The notes: generated by a model from the sequence alone, not told the origin. Shown: positions 8,336-18,733, numbered from the stretch's first letter. The stretch: DNA of 44,910 bases from Akkermansia muciniphila (GCA_945863205.1 CAMAZK010000009.1:1-44910); one strand, 5' to 3'. Numbers and translations are program-made.

Positions 8336-9250
8336 CTAGCTTTGAACGCGATTCATCCACGCTTCAAACTCCGCCGGCAGTTTCGCTTCGAAGGCCATCG
8401 GCTGATCGTGAATGGGGTGGTTGAAGGCGAGTTTCCAGGCGTGGAGCATCAGGCGGGGGACGCGCACGCGCTGCTTCGATGGCTGGGCGTAGATGGGATC
8501 CCCGAGGATGGGGCACTGCAGCGCCTCGCGCATGTGCACGCGGATCTGGTGCGTGCGGCCGGTGAGCAGTCGGCACTGGATCAAGGCGCAGCCCTGATCC
8601 ACGGCCAGCCGCTTCCATTCGGTCACGGCCTCCTTGCCGGCGCCATCGAGCAGGATGGACATGCGTTTGCGATCGACCGGATGCCGGCCGATGTAGTTCT
8701 GGATGCGCCCGCTTTCCTCCTTCGGCACACCGTTCACCACGGCGAGGTAGGTCTTCGAAATGCGGCGCTCGGAAAAGGCCTCGGTGAGGCGGCGGTGGGC
8801 GGTATCGTTCTTCGCCACGACCATGCAGCCGCTGGTGTCCTTGTCCAGGCGGTGGACGATGCCCGGCCGCATCTCCCCGCCGATGCCGCTGAGGTCGGGG
8901 ATGTGGTGGAGCAGCGCGTTGACCAGCGTGCCATCGGGATTTCCCTCCGCCGGATGAACGACAAGCCCGGACGCCTTGTCCAGCACTACCACGTCCGCAT
9001 CCTGATACAATATCGTCAAGGGAATGTCCTGGGCCTTGATCTCCACCTCAGCTACATCCGGCACCGTGACACTCACCACATCTCCTGACTTCAAAACAGC
9101 GCCCGGTTTGACCGCTTTTCCGTTCAGCGTGGCATGGCCCTCCTTGATGAGTTCCTGCAGTCGCGAGCGTGACTGGTCCGGCAGGCGCCTTGTGAGGTGC
9201 TTGTCGAGACGTTCGCCGATATCCGGTGTTTCAGTGATGGTCCAGTCCAC
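8336..9250 (-). CDS. rluD: RluD-family 23S rRNA pseudouridine synthase
   Basis: A 304-residue protein with an N-terminal S4 RNA-binding domain (about residues 14-60: LDKHLTRRLPDQSRSRLQELIKEG) and an RluA/RluD catalytic domain. The signature HRLDKDTSGCMVVAKN carries the catalytic Asp near residue 134. Later conserved blocks include LLTGRTHQIRVHM and the C-terminal LMLHAWKL. These enzymes isomerise uridine to pseudouridine in large-subunit rRNA. Length and the S4 domain favour RluD over RluA, which lacks S4. Upstream it diverges from a kinase gene (88 bp); downstream is the ArsC-like gene. Confidence 0.93.
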   Translation of the reverse strand: MDWTITETPDIGERLDKHLTRRLPDQSRSRLQELIKEGHATLNGKAVKPGAVLKSGDVVSVTVPDVAEVEIKAQDIPLTILYQDADVVVLDKASGLVVHPAEGNPDGTLVNALLHHIPDLSGIGGEMRPGIVHRLDKDTSGCMVVAKNDTAHRRLTEAFSERRISKTYLAVVNGVPKEESGRIQNYIGRHPVDRKRMSILLDGAGKEAVTEWKRLAVDQGCALIQCRLLTGRTHQIRVHMREALQCPILGDPIYAQPSKQRVRVPRLMLHAWKLAFNHPIHDQPMAFEAKLPAEFEAWMNRVQS

Positions 9251-9338
9251 AGGACAAACTCAAGTTTCGAATTAATAAGGCAATCTGTAATTTCTGGCAT
9301 ATCGACTGCGTCCCTGCATCCTTACAAACACTCTTTCT

Positions 9339-11756
9339 TTGATCCTAGCCCCTCCAGAACAAACTTTTTTGAGCACCTGCCCGGTCTGCCAGAAGCAGAT
9401 CGATGTCACCTCTCTGGAGCCGTTCACAAAGCTGAAGTGTCCCTTTTGCGGTCAGATGGTGCGGGTCCGGCGGCGGTTCGATCACTTCATGATCGTCCGG
9501 CAGATCGGGGAAGGCGGGATGAGCCGGGTGTTTGAAGCGGAGGACGAAACCCTCGGGCGTCGAGTGGCTCTTAAAATTCTCAACCGTCAGTACTCGCGTG
9601 ACTCGGTGCGGCTGGAGCAGTTCCGCCAGGAGGCCCACATCACCGCGAACGTGACGCATCCGAACGTCATCAAGCTCTACTCCGTCGGCTACGACCAGGG
9701 CTACTTTTACATCGCCATGGAGCTCGTCGGCGGCGGCAGCCTGGAGCAGCGCATCCGGCGGGAAGGGCATCTGAAGCAGGAGGACGCGCTGCGCATCGGC
9801 CGGGAGGTGGCGGAGGGGCTGCGGGCGGCGCAGCAGCTCAACCTGATCCACCGTGACGTGAAGCCGGCGAACATTCTTTTCACCGAAACGGGAACTGCAA
9901 AGGTCGTGGACTTCGGCCTGGCGCTGTTCGCGAACCGTGGCGGCGACCAGTCGGGCGAAATCTGGGCCACGCCCTACTACGTGGCGCCGGAAAAAGTCAT
10001 CGACAATGAGGAGGACTACCGCAGCGACATCTTCAGCCTCGGTGCCACGCTTTACCACGCGATGACCGGCCAGCCGCCGCACAAGGCGGACACGAGCTCC
10101 ATCGAAGACCTCCGGCGCATCAAGTCCAAACGCGTCGCGCTGGGGGATTCCGGTCTGCGTTTCTCACCGCGAACCGAGCACGTCATCAATGGCATGCTCA
10201 GCTTCCGCCCGCGGGACCGCTTTGCGAACTATGAGGAGGTCATCGACGAGATGCGCCTCGCTGAAGGCCTGCTGGATCGCGGAGCGGTGAGGCGCCGCCT
10301 GTTCTCACGCCGGGCGAATTTGATCGGTTCCATCGCCGCCGCAGTCGCCCTGGCCTATGTCGTCGGCTGGATGCTGCGGGAGGGGGGCGAACGCCGTGCG
10401 GTGCGGAAAGTCATTCAAATCGCACCGGCCAACGAGCGTGATCTCGACGGCGGCGGCGTGACGGTGAAGGCCGGCAGGGAAACCGTCTCCCAGCGCTTCG
10501 CCGAGGCGCGGCAGGAGATGCTGGAGCAGCGGCATTTCGCGCAGGCCCGGCCGAAATTTGTCAAACTGGCCGAGTCGCCGGACATTCCGCCCTCCACGGC
10601 GAACTGGGCGCGTTTCAATGCCGCGCTCTGCGACATCGTCAACGGTCGCAAGGAAGACGCCATCGAGCAGTTGCAGAAGCTTTCCTCCGATCCTTCGTTG
10701 AACGGGCTCACGGGCTTTTTCGCCAAGATCAAGGAACGCATGGCGAACAATCTCGCCCTCGGCGCACCGCTCTCGTCGCTCGGCTATCGCACCGACAACG
10801 AAGAGATCCTCGGCTACGTGATTCACGGCCTGGCGGAGTGGCACCATGGGAACGCGCTCGTCGGTTCGGAAGAGCTGACCTACTTTTACGACCATCTTGC
10901 CGACATCAGGGGGCAGAGCGCCGCAGGTGACGCGGCGGCTGCACCACTCGACTGGCCGGCGCTCTACGGCGGCCTGGTGGAAAAGTATCAGCCGGACTTT
11001 TCCCTCGTGCGCACCGCCCTCCAGCCGCGCAGCTCGGAAAACATCGCCGAGCTTCGGGAAGCACTGGCCGAAGTCCGGCAGACGAAGGGCAAGCTCAAGA
11101 CGACCGGCGCCTTTCGCAGCATGATCGAGGAGTGGGAATCCGGGCTGAAGCGCGAGATCGCCCGCATGACCATCGATGAACAGCAGAAGCAGATGGAGGC
11201 GGACAAAAAACGCCGCCAGGCCGATCTGGAGGTCCTCACGGAGGTCACCACCATGGTTCCCGCACTCGTGCAGGGCTACGACTACACCCGGGCGATCGAT
11301 CTCCTCCGTGGCACGCACCTGGAAACGACCGACGTGCGCAACGCCCTCGACGGCCGCCTCTACCTTTACATCCAGTCGAGCGATTTCGTCCGCCAGGTCA
11401 CCTCCGACCTCATGACCAGGGAGTGGAACGGCACCATCAGTCGGCGTGAAGGCGGCCAGATCACCGGAAGAGTCACGACCACGCCGGATGGAAACACCGT
11501 GACCATCACCCTGGACCGCGGCACCGTTTCACTGCCGCTGAACAGCCTGACCTCCGAGTGCCTCATCGAGATCGCCCAGGCGTTCGCCTCCCAGGCCACC
11601 GACTCCACCGACTACTACCGCCGGCAGGAGATCATCGCCGCCTTTGCCCGCCTGAACGGCCTCACCCAGCTCTCGACCACCATCGCAGCGCAGCTCATGG
11701 AGGAGAACCGCCCCTTCCGCAGCCGCTGGATGAAGGTGATGGAAGCGGGAATCTGA
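9339..11756 (+). CDS. Membrane Ser/Thr protein kinase with N-terminal zinc ribbon
   Basis: The reading frame starts at a TTG at 9339. No ATG precedes the kinase domain, and only a non-ATG start keeps the CPVC...CPFC zinc ribbon (Cys 14, 17, 34, 37); a TTG at 9369 is the alternative. The kinase domain has IGEGGMSRVFEA (about 55-66), VALKIL, HRDVKPAN (about 171), DFGLAL (about 191) and a P-E near 212. One membrane helix lies near 330-348 (GSIAAAVALAYVVGWML). The remaining 450 residues are probably extracytoplasmic, helical and partly coiled-coil (KREIARMTIDEQQKQMEADKKRRQ), with no recognised ligand domain. A gene divergent from rluD. The substrate is unknown. Confidence 0.88.
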   Translation: MILAPPEQTFLSTCPVCQKQIDVTSLEPFTKLKCPFCGQMVRVRRRFDHFMIVRQIGEGGMSRVFEAEDETLGRRVALKILNRQYSRDSVRLEQFRQEAHITANVTHPNVIKLYSVGYDQGYFYIAMELVGGGSLEQRIRREGHLKQEDALRIGREVAEGLRAAQQLNLIHRDVKPANILFTETGTAKVVDFGLALFANRGGDQSGEIWATPYYVAPEKVIDNEEDYRSDIFSLGATLYHAMTGQPPHKADTSSIEDLRRIKSKRVALGDSGLRFSPRTEHVINGMLSFRPRDRFANYEEVIDEMRLAEGLLDRGAVRRRLFSRRANLIGSIAAAVALAYVVGWMLREGGERRAVRKVIQIAPANERDLDGGGVTVKAGRETVSQRFAEARQEMLEQRHFAQARPKFVKLAESPDIPPSTANWARFNAALCDIVNGRKEDAIEQLQKLSSDPSLNGLTGFFAKIKERMANNLALGAPLSSLGYRTDNEEILGYVIHGLAEWHHGNALVGSEELTYFYDHLADIRGQSAAGDAAAAPLDWPALYGGLVEKYQPDFSLVRTALQPRSSENIAELREALAEVRQTKGKLKTTGAFRSMIEEWESGLKREIARMTIDEQQKQMEADKKRRQADLEVLTEVTTMVPALVQGYDYTRAIDLLRGTHLETTDVRNALDGRLYLYIQSSDFVRQVTSDLMTREWNGTISRREGGQITGRVTTTPDGNTVTITLDRGTVSLPLNSLTSECLIEIAQAFASQATDSTDYYRRQEIIAAFARLNGLTQLSTTIAAQLMEENRPFRSRWMKVMEAGI

Positions 11757-11852
11757 AAAAGCGTTCGCGGTTCCCTGTCCCCCGCCCGCGGTTGAAAACC
11801 GGGAACAAAAAACAGAAAACCGCGAACAGAGAACAGCGAACCGCAGACAGGA

Positions 11853-12293
11853 TTACTTGATCTCCTGCGCCCAGAAGATGTGCCAGTCGTCCAGGTTGTT
11901 CAGATCGACCGCACCAGGATTCACGCTGCCGTCATCGGCGATGCCGTCGGCGTCCAGGATCGTCTTGCGCGTGGCGTCGTCGTGGATGTAGCCCTGGATG
12001 GAGAGGTTGTGCTTGTGGATGTTTCCCTTGGTCAGGTTCACGCCCGGCTGGGCCTTGACCCACGCTTCCAGCTGCGGGTAGCTCGGCTTGGTGTCGATGA
12101 AGGCCTTGAAGGTGTCGATGTTGATGCCCAGCGCGTCGAGGGTCATCTGGTCGTAGCCGCAGCCGATGCCGGGATAGTCAGAGTGCAGCTTGCCGGCGGC
12201 CGCCAGGGAGGCTTTCTGCCAGAGGCGGGGAAGGTGAAGGACGCCGAGAGGGCCGGCGATGCCGGAACTGATGAGGGGAACGATCTGGCTCAT
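11853..12293 (-). CDS. DUF5069-like protein
   Basis: A 146-residue soluble protein beginning MSQIVPLISSGIAGPLGV followed by LHLPRLWQKA, a pattern I associate with DUF5069 proteins frequent in Verrucomicrobia and Planctomycetes. The family match is from memory and was not searched. Further features are GCGYDQMTLDALGI and a C-terminal DDWHIFWAQE. No signal peptide or catalytic motif is evident and no function is established. It lies 110 bp downstream of the patatin gene on the same strand, so it could be the third gene of an amidase-patatin operon or have its own promoter. Confidence 0.65.
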   Translation of the reverse strand: MSQIVPLISSGIAGPLGVLHLPRLWQKASLAAAGKLHSDYPGIGCGYDQMTLDALGINIDTFKAFIDTKPSYPQLEAWVKAQPGVNLTKGNIHKHNLSIQGYIHDDATRKTILDADGIADDGSVNPGAVDLNNLDDWHIFWAQEIK

Positions 12294-12403
12294 GTGTTGG
12301 ATGGGGTTAGAGTTGGGTGAGTTGCCGCCGCCGCAGCGGATGCATGCGGACTGTGACGGGCGCCCGGCTTGGCGGCAAGGAGATTTCCTCTCCCTCGCCG
12401 GGA

Positions 12404-13372
12404 CTATTTGGTCAGCTTTTGCACCAGTTTCTTCATCATGGCCGTCCCGTCCTTGGAGTGCAGATGGCTTTCGGCTGCCCCCATAAGCGCGTTGAGATTC
12501 ACCTCGTCGGCCCGGTCCATGTCGTCATAGGCCTTGTCCAGCGGGATCTGGAAGCGGAAGTAATTGTCGTCCCCGATGATCTGTCTGGCGACGTAGTCGG
12601 AGGTGTCGGTGGAGCCGTCGAACAAGACATCAATGATCGGCACCGCCCACTCGAGGGCTCCCCATTTCTGAGACTCCTCGTGGGAGATCGGGCGGGTGGT
12701 CGAGCCCGTGCCGAAACTGGCCAGCACAAAGTCGTCCACCTCCACGCGGTTGGCCTTCTTGACCTTGGTGTTGATGGCGATGCCCTCGGCCACGGCGCAA
12801 GCGCTGGGATTGTTCGCGGCCACGCCGCCGTCGATGAAGGGCTGTTTTGACCGCCCAACCTTCAGCATCATGGATGGAAAATAGGTCGGAGCGGAGCACG
12901 AGGCGCGGACGACCTCCCACAGCGGCATGTCGGAAAAGCGGTCCTGGTAGCTTTTGAAGGCCACGGGTTCGCGGGTGAAGACGTTGTAGCTGAAGATCAT
13001 CGTGGGCACCTTGAGGGAGCCGAGGGTCTTTTTCCCAAAGGCGCCCTGCAGGCACTTCTCGAGACCGTCCGGGCTGTACTTCGGCGCTGAAACACCCTCC
13101 GTGAGCGTGCGGGTCACGCGCGACCATAGCCGGGAGGCGGCACCCGGGAAGATCGTGGTTCCCTTGTTGCGATACAGATCGATGATTTCCTGCGCAGGAA
13201 TGCCCAGGGCCAGCCCGGAGGCGAGGATGCTGCCGGTGGAGGTTCCGGACATGAGCTCGAAGAAGTTGTGAATCGGCTTGCCGAGCTGCTTTTCGAGTTC
13301 GGCCAGCCAGACGGCCGTGATGAGGCCGCGGATGCCGCCGCCATCGAGAGAGAGAATACGGTATTGGTTCAT
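12404..13372 (-). CDS. Patatin-like phospholipase
   Basis: A 322-residue protein with the full patatin signature: the oxyanion loop DGGGIRG at residues 10-16, the nucleophile elbow GTSTG at 43-47 (Ser45), and the Asp of the Ser-Asp dyad in FIDGGVAANNP near residue 180. Patatins hydrolyse acyl esters of phospholipids or galactolipids. There is no signal peptide or membrane segment, so the enzyme should be made in the cytoplasm. The start ATG at 13372 directly precedes the first beta strand (QYRILSLDGG). It lies 36 bp downstream of a peptidoglycan amidase gene on the same strand. CBASS effectors (CapV) share this fold, but no cyclase gene is present. Confidence 0.9.
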   Translation of the reverse strand: MNQYRILSLDGGGIRGLITAVWLAELEKQLGKPIHNFFELMSGTSTGSILASGLALGIPAQEIIDLYRNKGTTIFPGAASRLWSRVTRTLTEGVSAPKYSPDGLEKCLQGAFGKKTLGSLKVPTMIFSYNVFTREPVAFKSYQDRFSDMPLWEVVRASCSAPTYFPSMMLKVGRSKQPFIDGGVAANNPSACAVAEGIAINTKVKKANRVEVDDFVLASFGTGSTTRPISHEESQKWGALEWAVPIIDVLFDGSTDTSDYVARQIIGDDNYFRFQIPLDKAYDDMDRADEVNLNALMGAAESHLHSKDGTAMMKKLVQKLTK

Positions 13373-13408
13373 GTTGGGTGTGGGGTGTGGGGTGGTGTGC
13401 GGTTGAGG

Positions 13409-14179
13409 TCAGGCCTTTTGCAGTTTTTCCCGGAGCTCTGGCATGGTCATGGACAGGGCGCCGCCGGGGTCGTTCTTCCTCCCGGGGCTGACTTCGTCAT
13501 GGCCGAGCACATGCTTGTAGTCGAAGACCTCGGGATTGTTCTCCCGCAGCCACTTCAGCAGGCGGATCAGGGCCTCTTCCTGCGTCTTGGTGTAGGCCTG
13601 GTAGGCGCCGGCCTCCTGGTTGGCGTTCTTGCGCGGAATGACGCGCACGTCGGCTGCCGGCACCGTCTCGCCATACCAGGTTTTGTAGGTGGAGCCGACT
13701 TTCTTCAGCATGCCGGCGGCCTGGACCTCGATGCCCACGAGGTGCCGGCTCACGCCGCTGCCGAGTCCGGGATACGAACTCTCTCCGGCATGGTAGCCCC
13801 AGCTGTCGAGGCTGAAGTTCTGACCGATGTTCCCGTCCTTATCGATCACGAAATACAGGAACTTGTTCCGCACCTGCTCGTCGATTCCGGCCTTCAGCCC
13901 GCTGCGGCGTCCGGCGGTGAAATGCACGACCGCCCCCAGCGGGTAGCCCCGCGCATAGCTGCCGCGCGATTTACCGGCGGGGAAGTCCTTGTCCGCGAAG
14001 GGGCACCAGAGCAGTTTTTGCCCGGTCGCGGACACGGAGGGCCGGTCCTCGGGATTTGAGCCGGAGTCCAGCAGGCCGCTCAGCATTTCGAGCACCTCGT
14101 CCTGGGCCGACGGCTCGCTCCATTTTTCGCGGACATACCAGCGAACCGTGTAGAGCTTTTCCTTTTCTTCTTTGGTCAT
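13409..14179 (-). CDS. N-acetylmuramoyl-L-alanine amidase (Amidase_2/AmpD-like)
   Basis: A 256-residue protein whose core matches the zinc amidase family. Likely zinc ligands are His86 (AVVHFTAG), His227 (GHDEVSPGRKNDPGG) and Asp237, with the His-to-Asp spacing of 10 seen in AmpD. GYHAG at about residue 130 is the conserved active-site loop. Family enzymes cut the amide between muramic acid and the stem peptide. No signal peptide is present, and the first 75 residues form a charged extension absent from minimal AmpD. An AAAGGA-type ribosome site precedes the ATG at 14179. Followed after 36 bp by the patatin gene. It could recycle anhydro-muropeptides in the cytoplasm or be exported by another route. 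Confidence 0.85.
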   Translation of the reverse strand: MTKEEKEKLYTVRWYVREKWSEPSAQDEVLEMLSGLLDSGSNPEDRPSVSATGQKLLWCPFADKDFPAGKSRGSYARGYPLGAVVHFTAGRRSGLKAGIDEQVRNKFLYFVIDKDGNIGQNFSLDSWGYHAGESSYPGLGSGVSRHLVGIEVQAAGMLKKVGSTYKTWYGETVPAADVRVIPRKNANQEAGAYQAYTKTQEEALIRLLKWLRENNPEVFDYKHVLGHDEVSPGRKNDPGGALSMTMPELREKLQKA

Positions 14180-14345
14180 GGCGGATCCTTTCGGTTAAAG
14201 ATTTTCGGGAGTTGTGTGGTATTCTGCCAAGATTCCACCCCGGATGTCGATCCTGAATTGCGATTCCATCTGTCACGATTCGGTGACATGACGAACCGAG
14301 GCGTTTTTCATCCGGGAGCGAATGATTGCGGCCCGGCCATGCGGT

Positions 14346-15590
14346 TCATCTCAGCAGCGCCCGGCCTTTTTCCGCATCAAATCCATTTTCCCACTTCGCC
14401 ACCACGAGTGTGGCCACGGTGTTCCCCACGAGATTGGTCAATGCGCGGGCTTCGGACATGAAGCGGTCGATGCCGATGAGCATTGCCAAGCCCGCGACGG
14501 GGATGCCGGTGTCGATCGTGGAAAGCGTGGCCACCAGCGTGATGAAACCCGCGCCGGTGACGCCCGCCGCGCCCTTCGAGGTCAGCAGCAGCACCGCGAG
14601 CAGGCCCAACTGCTGCCAGAGCGTCAGCGGCGTGTTCGTGGCCTGCGCGACGAACAAAGCGGCGAGCGTGAGGTAGATGCAGGTGCCGTCGAGATTGAAG
14701 GAATAGCCGGAGGGGATGACCACGCCGACCACCGACTTGTCGCAGCCGTTTTTTTCCAGCTTCTGCATCAGCTGCGGCAGGGCCGTCTCGGAGGATGAGG
14801 TGCCAAGAACCAGCAGCAGCTCGTCTTTGATGAAGACAAGGATTTTCCACAGGCTGAAGCCGCAAAAGCGGCAGATCAGCCCCAGCACGACGAAAACGAA
14901 CAGCCCGCAGGTCACATAGACGCAGCCCAGGACCTTCGCCAGCTTCAGCAGCGTGCCCGGTCCCTCGGAGCCGACGGTGAATGCCATGGCGCCGAACGCC
15001 GCGATGGGTGCCACCTTCGTGATCATCGCCACCAGCTTGAAAAACACCTCCCCGACCACGTGCAGGAGTTCCAGCACGATCTGCCCGCGGTCCTGGATCT
15101 GGCACATCGCGATGGAGACGAGCACGGCGAGAAAAAGCGCCGGCAGCACCGACTCATCCGTGAAGGCCCCCACAAAGGTCTTTGGCACGATGTTCATCAA
15201 AAACGTGACCGTGCTCGAATCCTGGGCCTTCTCGGTGAATTCGCTGATTTTTGCCGCTTCCTTCACCGAAGTCTCGGACTGCATCCCCGCGCCTGGCTCG
15301 GCGATGTTCGCCACCAGCAGGCCGATGACCAGCGCCAGCGTCGTCAGCACCTCGAAATAGATCAGCGCCTTCAAACCGACGCGCCCGACGCGTTTGAGGT
15401 CGCCCATGCTGGCGATGCCCGAGACGACCGTGCAGAAAATGATCGGCGCGATGAGCATCTTGATCGCCTTGATGAAGATCTCCGCCAGCGGTTTGAGCGC
15501 AGTGCCGGTTTCCGGGTAAAACAGCCCCACCAGCACGCCCAGAACGATCCCGATCAGCACCTGCACGTAGAGGATTTTCAGCCATTTCAT
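14346..15590 (-). CDS. Dicarboxylate/amino-acid:cation symporter (DAACS family)
   Basis: Start set at the ATG at 15590 ([19 protein letters not shown]), giving 414 residues; the track's earlier start adds 17 residues without family support. Multiple hydrophobic segments are present together with the DAACS signatures [16 protein letters not shown] (serine-rich re-entrant loop) and [15 protein letters not shown]. Family members couple uptake of glutamate, aspartate or C4-dicarboxylates to sodium or proton entry across the inner membrane. Whether it is GltP-like or DctA-like is not settled. The gene diverges from leuC, with 105 bp between starts that must hold both promoters. Confidence 0.9.
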   Translation of the reverse strand: MKWLKILYVQVLIGIVLGVLVGLFYPETGTALKPLAEIFIKAIKMLIAPIIFCTVVSGIASMGDLKRVGRVGLKALIYFEVLTTLALVIGLLVANIAEPGAGMQSETSVKEAAKISEFTEKAQDSSTVTFLMNIVPKTFVGAFTDESVLPALFLAVLVSIAMCQIQDRGQIVLELLHVVGEVFFKLVAMITKVAPIAAFGAMAFTVGSEGPGTLLKLAKVLGCVYVTCGLFVFVVLGLICRFCGFSLWKILVFIKDELLLVLGTSSSETALPQLMQKLEKNGCDKSVVGVVIPSGYSFNLDGTCIYLTLAALFVAQATNTPLTLWQQLGLLAVLLLTSKGAAGVTGAGFITLVATLSTIDTGIPVAGLAMLIGIDRFMSEARALTNLVGNTVATLVVAKWENGFDAEKGRALLR

Positions 15591-15635
15591 GGCCGCCGAT
15601 GCTGGCAGGTTCACGGCAAAAGCCAAGAGGCTTTC

Positions 15636-15663
15636 TTGCACCCTCCGCCGGGCGTGCTAGGCT
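15636..15663 (+). promoter_or_regulatory. Possible promoter for leuC
   Basis: In the dctA-like/leuC divergent region, TTGCAC (15636-15641) and TAGGCT (15658-15663) are spaced 16 bp apart, 32 bp ahead of the leuC ATG. The -35 element is fairly close to consensus; the -10 matches only three positions. No leader peptide or T-box-like structure was seen. Confidence 0.25.
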
Positions 15664-15695
15664 CGCGGCCCTCTAACCTCCAATTCGCACGCATC

Positions 15696-17111
<1,416 letters not shown>

Positions 17112-17120
17112 CGAAAGCCC

Positions 17121-17381
17121 ATGTCTGCCTTTGGCAAAGCGCTGCGTCGTCTTTTGTCCGGTTCAGCGGATGCCAATATCGATTTTCAGGATCTCTGCCG
17201 GGTGCTCACGCATCTGGGGTTTGAACTGCGAATCAAAGGAAGTCACCACATTTTTCATCGCGAAGGCATCCCGGAGATCATCAATCTTCAGCCTCGCGGC
17301 AGCCTTGCCAAACCCTATCAGGTGAAGCAAGTTCGCGACGTTCTCACCCGCCACCACTTGGTGCCCAAAGATGACGAGTAA
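17121..17381 (+). CDS. hicA: HicA-like mRNA interferase toxin
   Basis: An 86-residue protein in which residues from about 25 on match the HicA fold: LCRVLTHLGFELRIKGSHHIFHREG, with the active-site His in GSHH, then NLQPRGSLAKPYQVKQVRDVL. HicA toxins cleave mRNA on the ribosome. It is longer than the typical 60-residue HicA because of an N-terminal extension (MSAFGKALRRLLSGSADAN). The start lies 9 bp after leuC, so it probably shares the leuC transcript, and the 3' end overlaps the hicB-like start by 11 bp. Confidence 0.82.
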   Translation: MSAFGKALRRLLSGSADANIDFQDLCRVLTHLGFELRIKGSHHIFHREGIPEIINLQPRGSLAKPYQVKQVRDVLTRHHLVPKDDE

Positions 17382-17583
17382 ATACGAAATCATTCTCTAT
17401 TGGAGCGATGCCGATGATGCGTTTGTGGCCGAAGTGCCCGAATTGCCCGGCTGCATGGCCGATGGCAGCACCTACGAGGAGGCGCTGACCAACGCACGTG
17501 TTGTGATCGACGAATGGATCGAAACCGCCCGTTCACTCGGACGTGAGGTGCCGCAGCCGAAAGGCCGTCTCATATTTGCGTGA
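17371..17583 (+). CDS. hicB: HicB-like antitoxin
   Basis: A 70-residue protein with the HicB core: YEIILYWSDADDAFVAEVPELPGCMADGSTYEEALTNA, read in two overlapping halves, then the helix VVIDEWIETARSLGREVP. Family members neutralise HicA and usually carry a C-terminal helix-turn-helix or ribbon-helix-helix DNA-binding domain. Here the protein ends at KGRLIFA with no room for that domain, so autoregulation by direct DNA binding looks unlikely. It overlaps the hicA-like gene by 11 bp, toxin first, the usual HicAB order. Confidence 0.85.
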   Translation: MTSKYEIILYWSDADDAFVAEVPELPGCMADGSTYEEALTNARVVIDEWIETARSLGREVPQPKGRLIFA

Positions 17584-17620
17584 GCGGTAGGAATTCGATT
17601 AATCCAAAGCCACAGATGAG

Positions 17621-18733
17621 GTGGATCGCATCTGTTCCGTGAAATACGTGGCTCTCATCCTGGCATTCTTCATCCTCGCTCCGCTGGCGCTCAACGCCCG
17701 GATGATGGCGCCAACGCGTCTGCGGTGGCAGTTGCAGCTCGTCACCACGGAGTTCGGCCACTGGCTGGCTCTGCTGTCGCTCGTTCTGATCTATCCGGCC
17801 ATGCATGGATCACGCTGGTCCGCTCCGCTGTTTCTGCTGCTTGCCTGCGTCTTCCTTGTCCCCGCTTTTCAGGCGTCCAAGATCGCCAAAGAGCAAGGTC
17901 TGCCCTTCTCCTGGTTGCGCCTATGGTTGCCGCTTCATCCCGCCAAATTTGAAGTTCAAACCGAACGCCGCACCTACTGGCGGGAGGGCGATGAATCACT
18001 CGACATCGTGATCTATCGCCCGATTGGGAGCAGCAAGCCGCTTCCGTGCCTGCTCATCGCCCACACCGGCGGCTGGGACAGCGGTGATCCCGGCGAATTC
18101 ATCGGCGCGAACACCGAACTCGCCTCACAAGGTTACGTCCTCTGCTCCTACGGTTACCGCCTCGCACCGAAAAACCGATGGCCTGCTCAAGCTGACGACA
18201 CCCGCCGCGCTTTTGCGTGGATTCGCGAACATGCCGCCGAGCTCGGCATCGACACGAATCGCATCGTCCTCATGGGCCGCTCCGCCGGTGCTCAAATCGC
18301 CGCCGCTTGTGCCTACGGCATGCCGGAGCTCGGCGCTCGTGCCTGCATCTCCGTTTATGGCACGCCAAACATGTTTCTCGCCCGCGAATGGGCGCTGCCT
18401 GACGATCTCCTCAAATCGCTCAATCTCGTCCGCCAATACATGGGCGGCGATCCGCACGAAGTTCCCGAATCCTACCGCACCGCCTCCGCCACCGAGTTCC
18501 TCGATCGGCACAGCCTGCCCACGCTGCTCATCCACGGCACGCTCGATTCCCTCGTCGGCATCGGCCACAGCCGGCGCTTCACCGAATTGCGCACGGATCG
18601 CGACGATCACGAGTTTCTCGAATTTCCTTGGGCCACTCATGGCGCCGATTACTTCCCATCCACCCCCGGCGGCCAGCTTTCCATGGCCGCCATCCTCCGC
18701 TTCATGGAACGATTCGTCCCGGGTAGCTCGTAG
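17621..18733 (+). CDS. Membrane-anchored alpha/beta hydrolase (BD-FAE/esterase-like)
   Basis: A 370-residue protein starting at a GTG at 17621; a second in-frame GTG at 17639 is equally possible. The first 100 residues hold three hydrophobic segments (VALILAFFILAPLAL, LALLSLVLIYPA, FLLLACVFLVPAF), so the enzyme is membrane-attached. The catalytic part starts near residue 115. It has HTGGWDSGD near the oxyanion hole, the nucleophile elbow GRSAGA, HGTLDSLV (Asp) and WATHGADY (His). These are features of alpha/beta-hydrolase-fold esterases of the BD-FAE/carboxylesterase group. Substrate unknown. It lies 37 bp after the hicB-like gene and ahead of an SGNH hydrolase gene. Confidence 0.78.
   Translation: MDRICSVKYVALILAFFILAPLALNARMMAPTRLRWQLQLVTTEFGHWLALLSLVLIYPAMHGSRWSAPLFLLLACVFLVPAFQASKIAKEQGLPFSWLRLWLPLHPAKFEVQTERRTYWREGDESLDIVIYRPIGSSKPLPCLLIAHTGGWDSGDPGEFIGANTELASQGYVLCSYGYRLAPKNRWPAQADDTRRAFAWIREHAAELGIDTNRIVLMGRSAGAQIAAACAYGMPELGARACISVYGTPNMFLAREWALPDDLLKSLNLVRQYMGGDPHEVPESYRTASATEFLDRHSLPTLLIHGTLDSLVGIGHSRRFTELRTDRDDHEFLEFPWATHGADYFPSTPGGQLSMAAILRFMERFVPGSS

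Noticed and set aside
12404-13372. Patatin as a CBASS effector (CapV-like)
   Set aside because: No CD-NTase/cyclase, ubiquitin-like or HORMA/TRIP13 gene lies nearby; the amidase neighbour points elsewhere.
15060-15695. N-terminal extension of the LeuC ORF
   Set aside because: Opposite the symporter gene and rich in His/Asp/Arg; LeuC homology starts at 15696.
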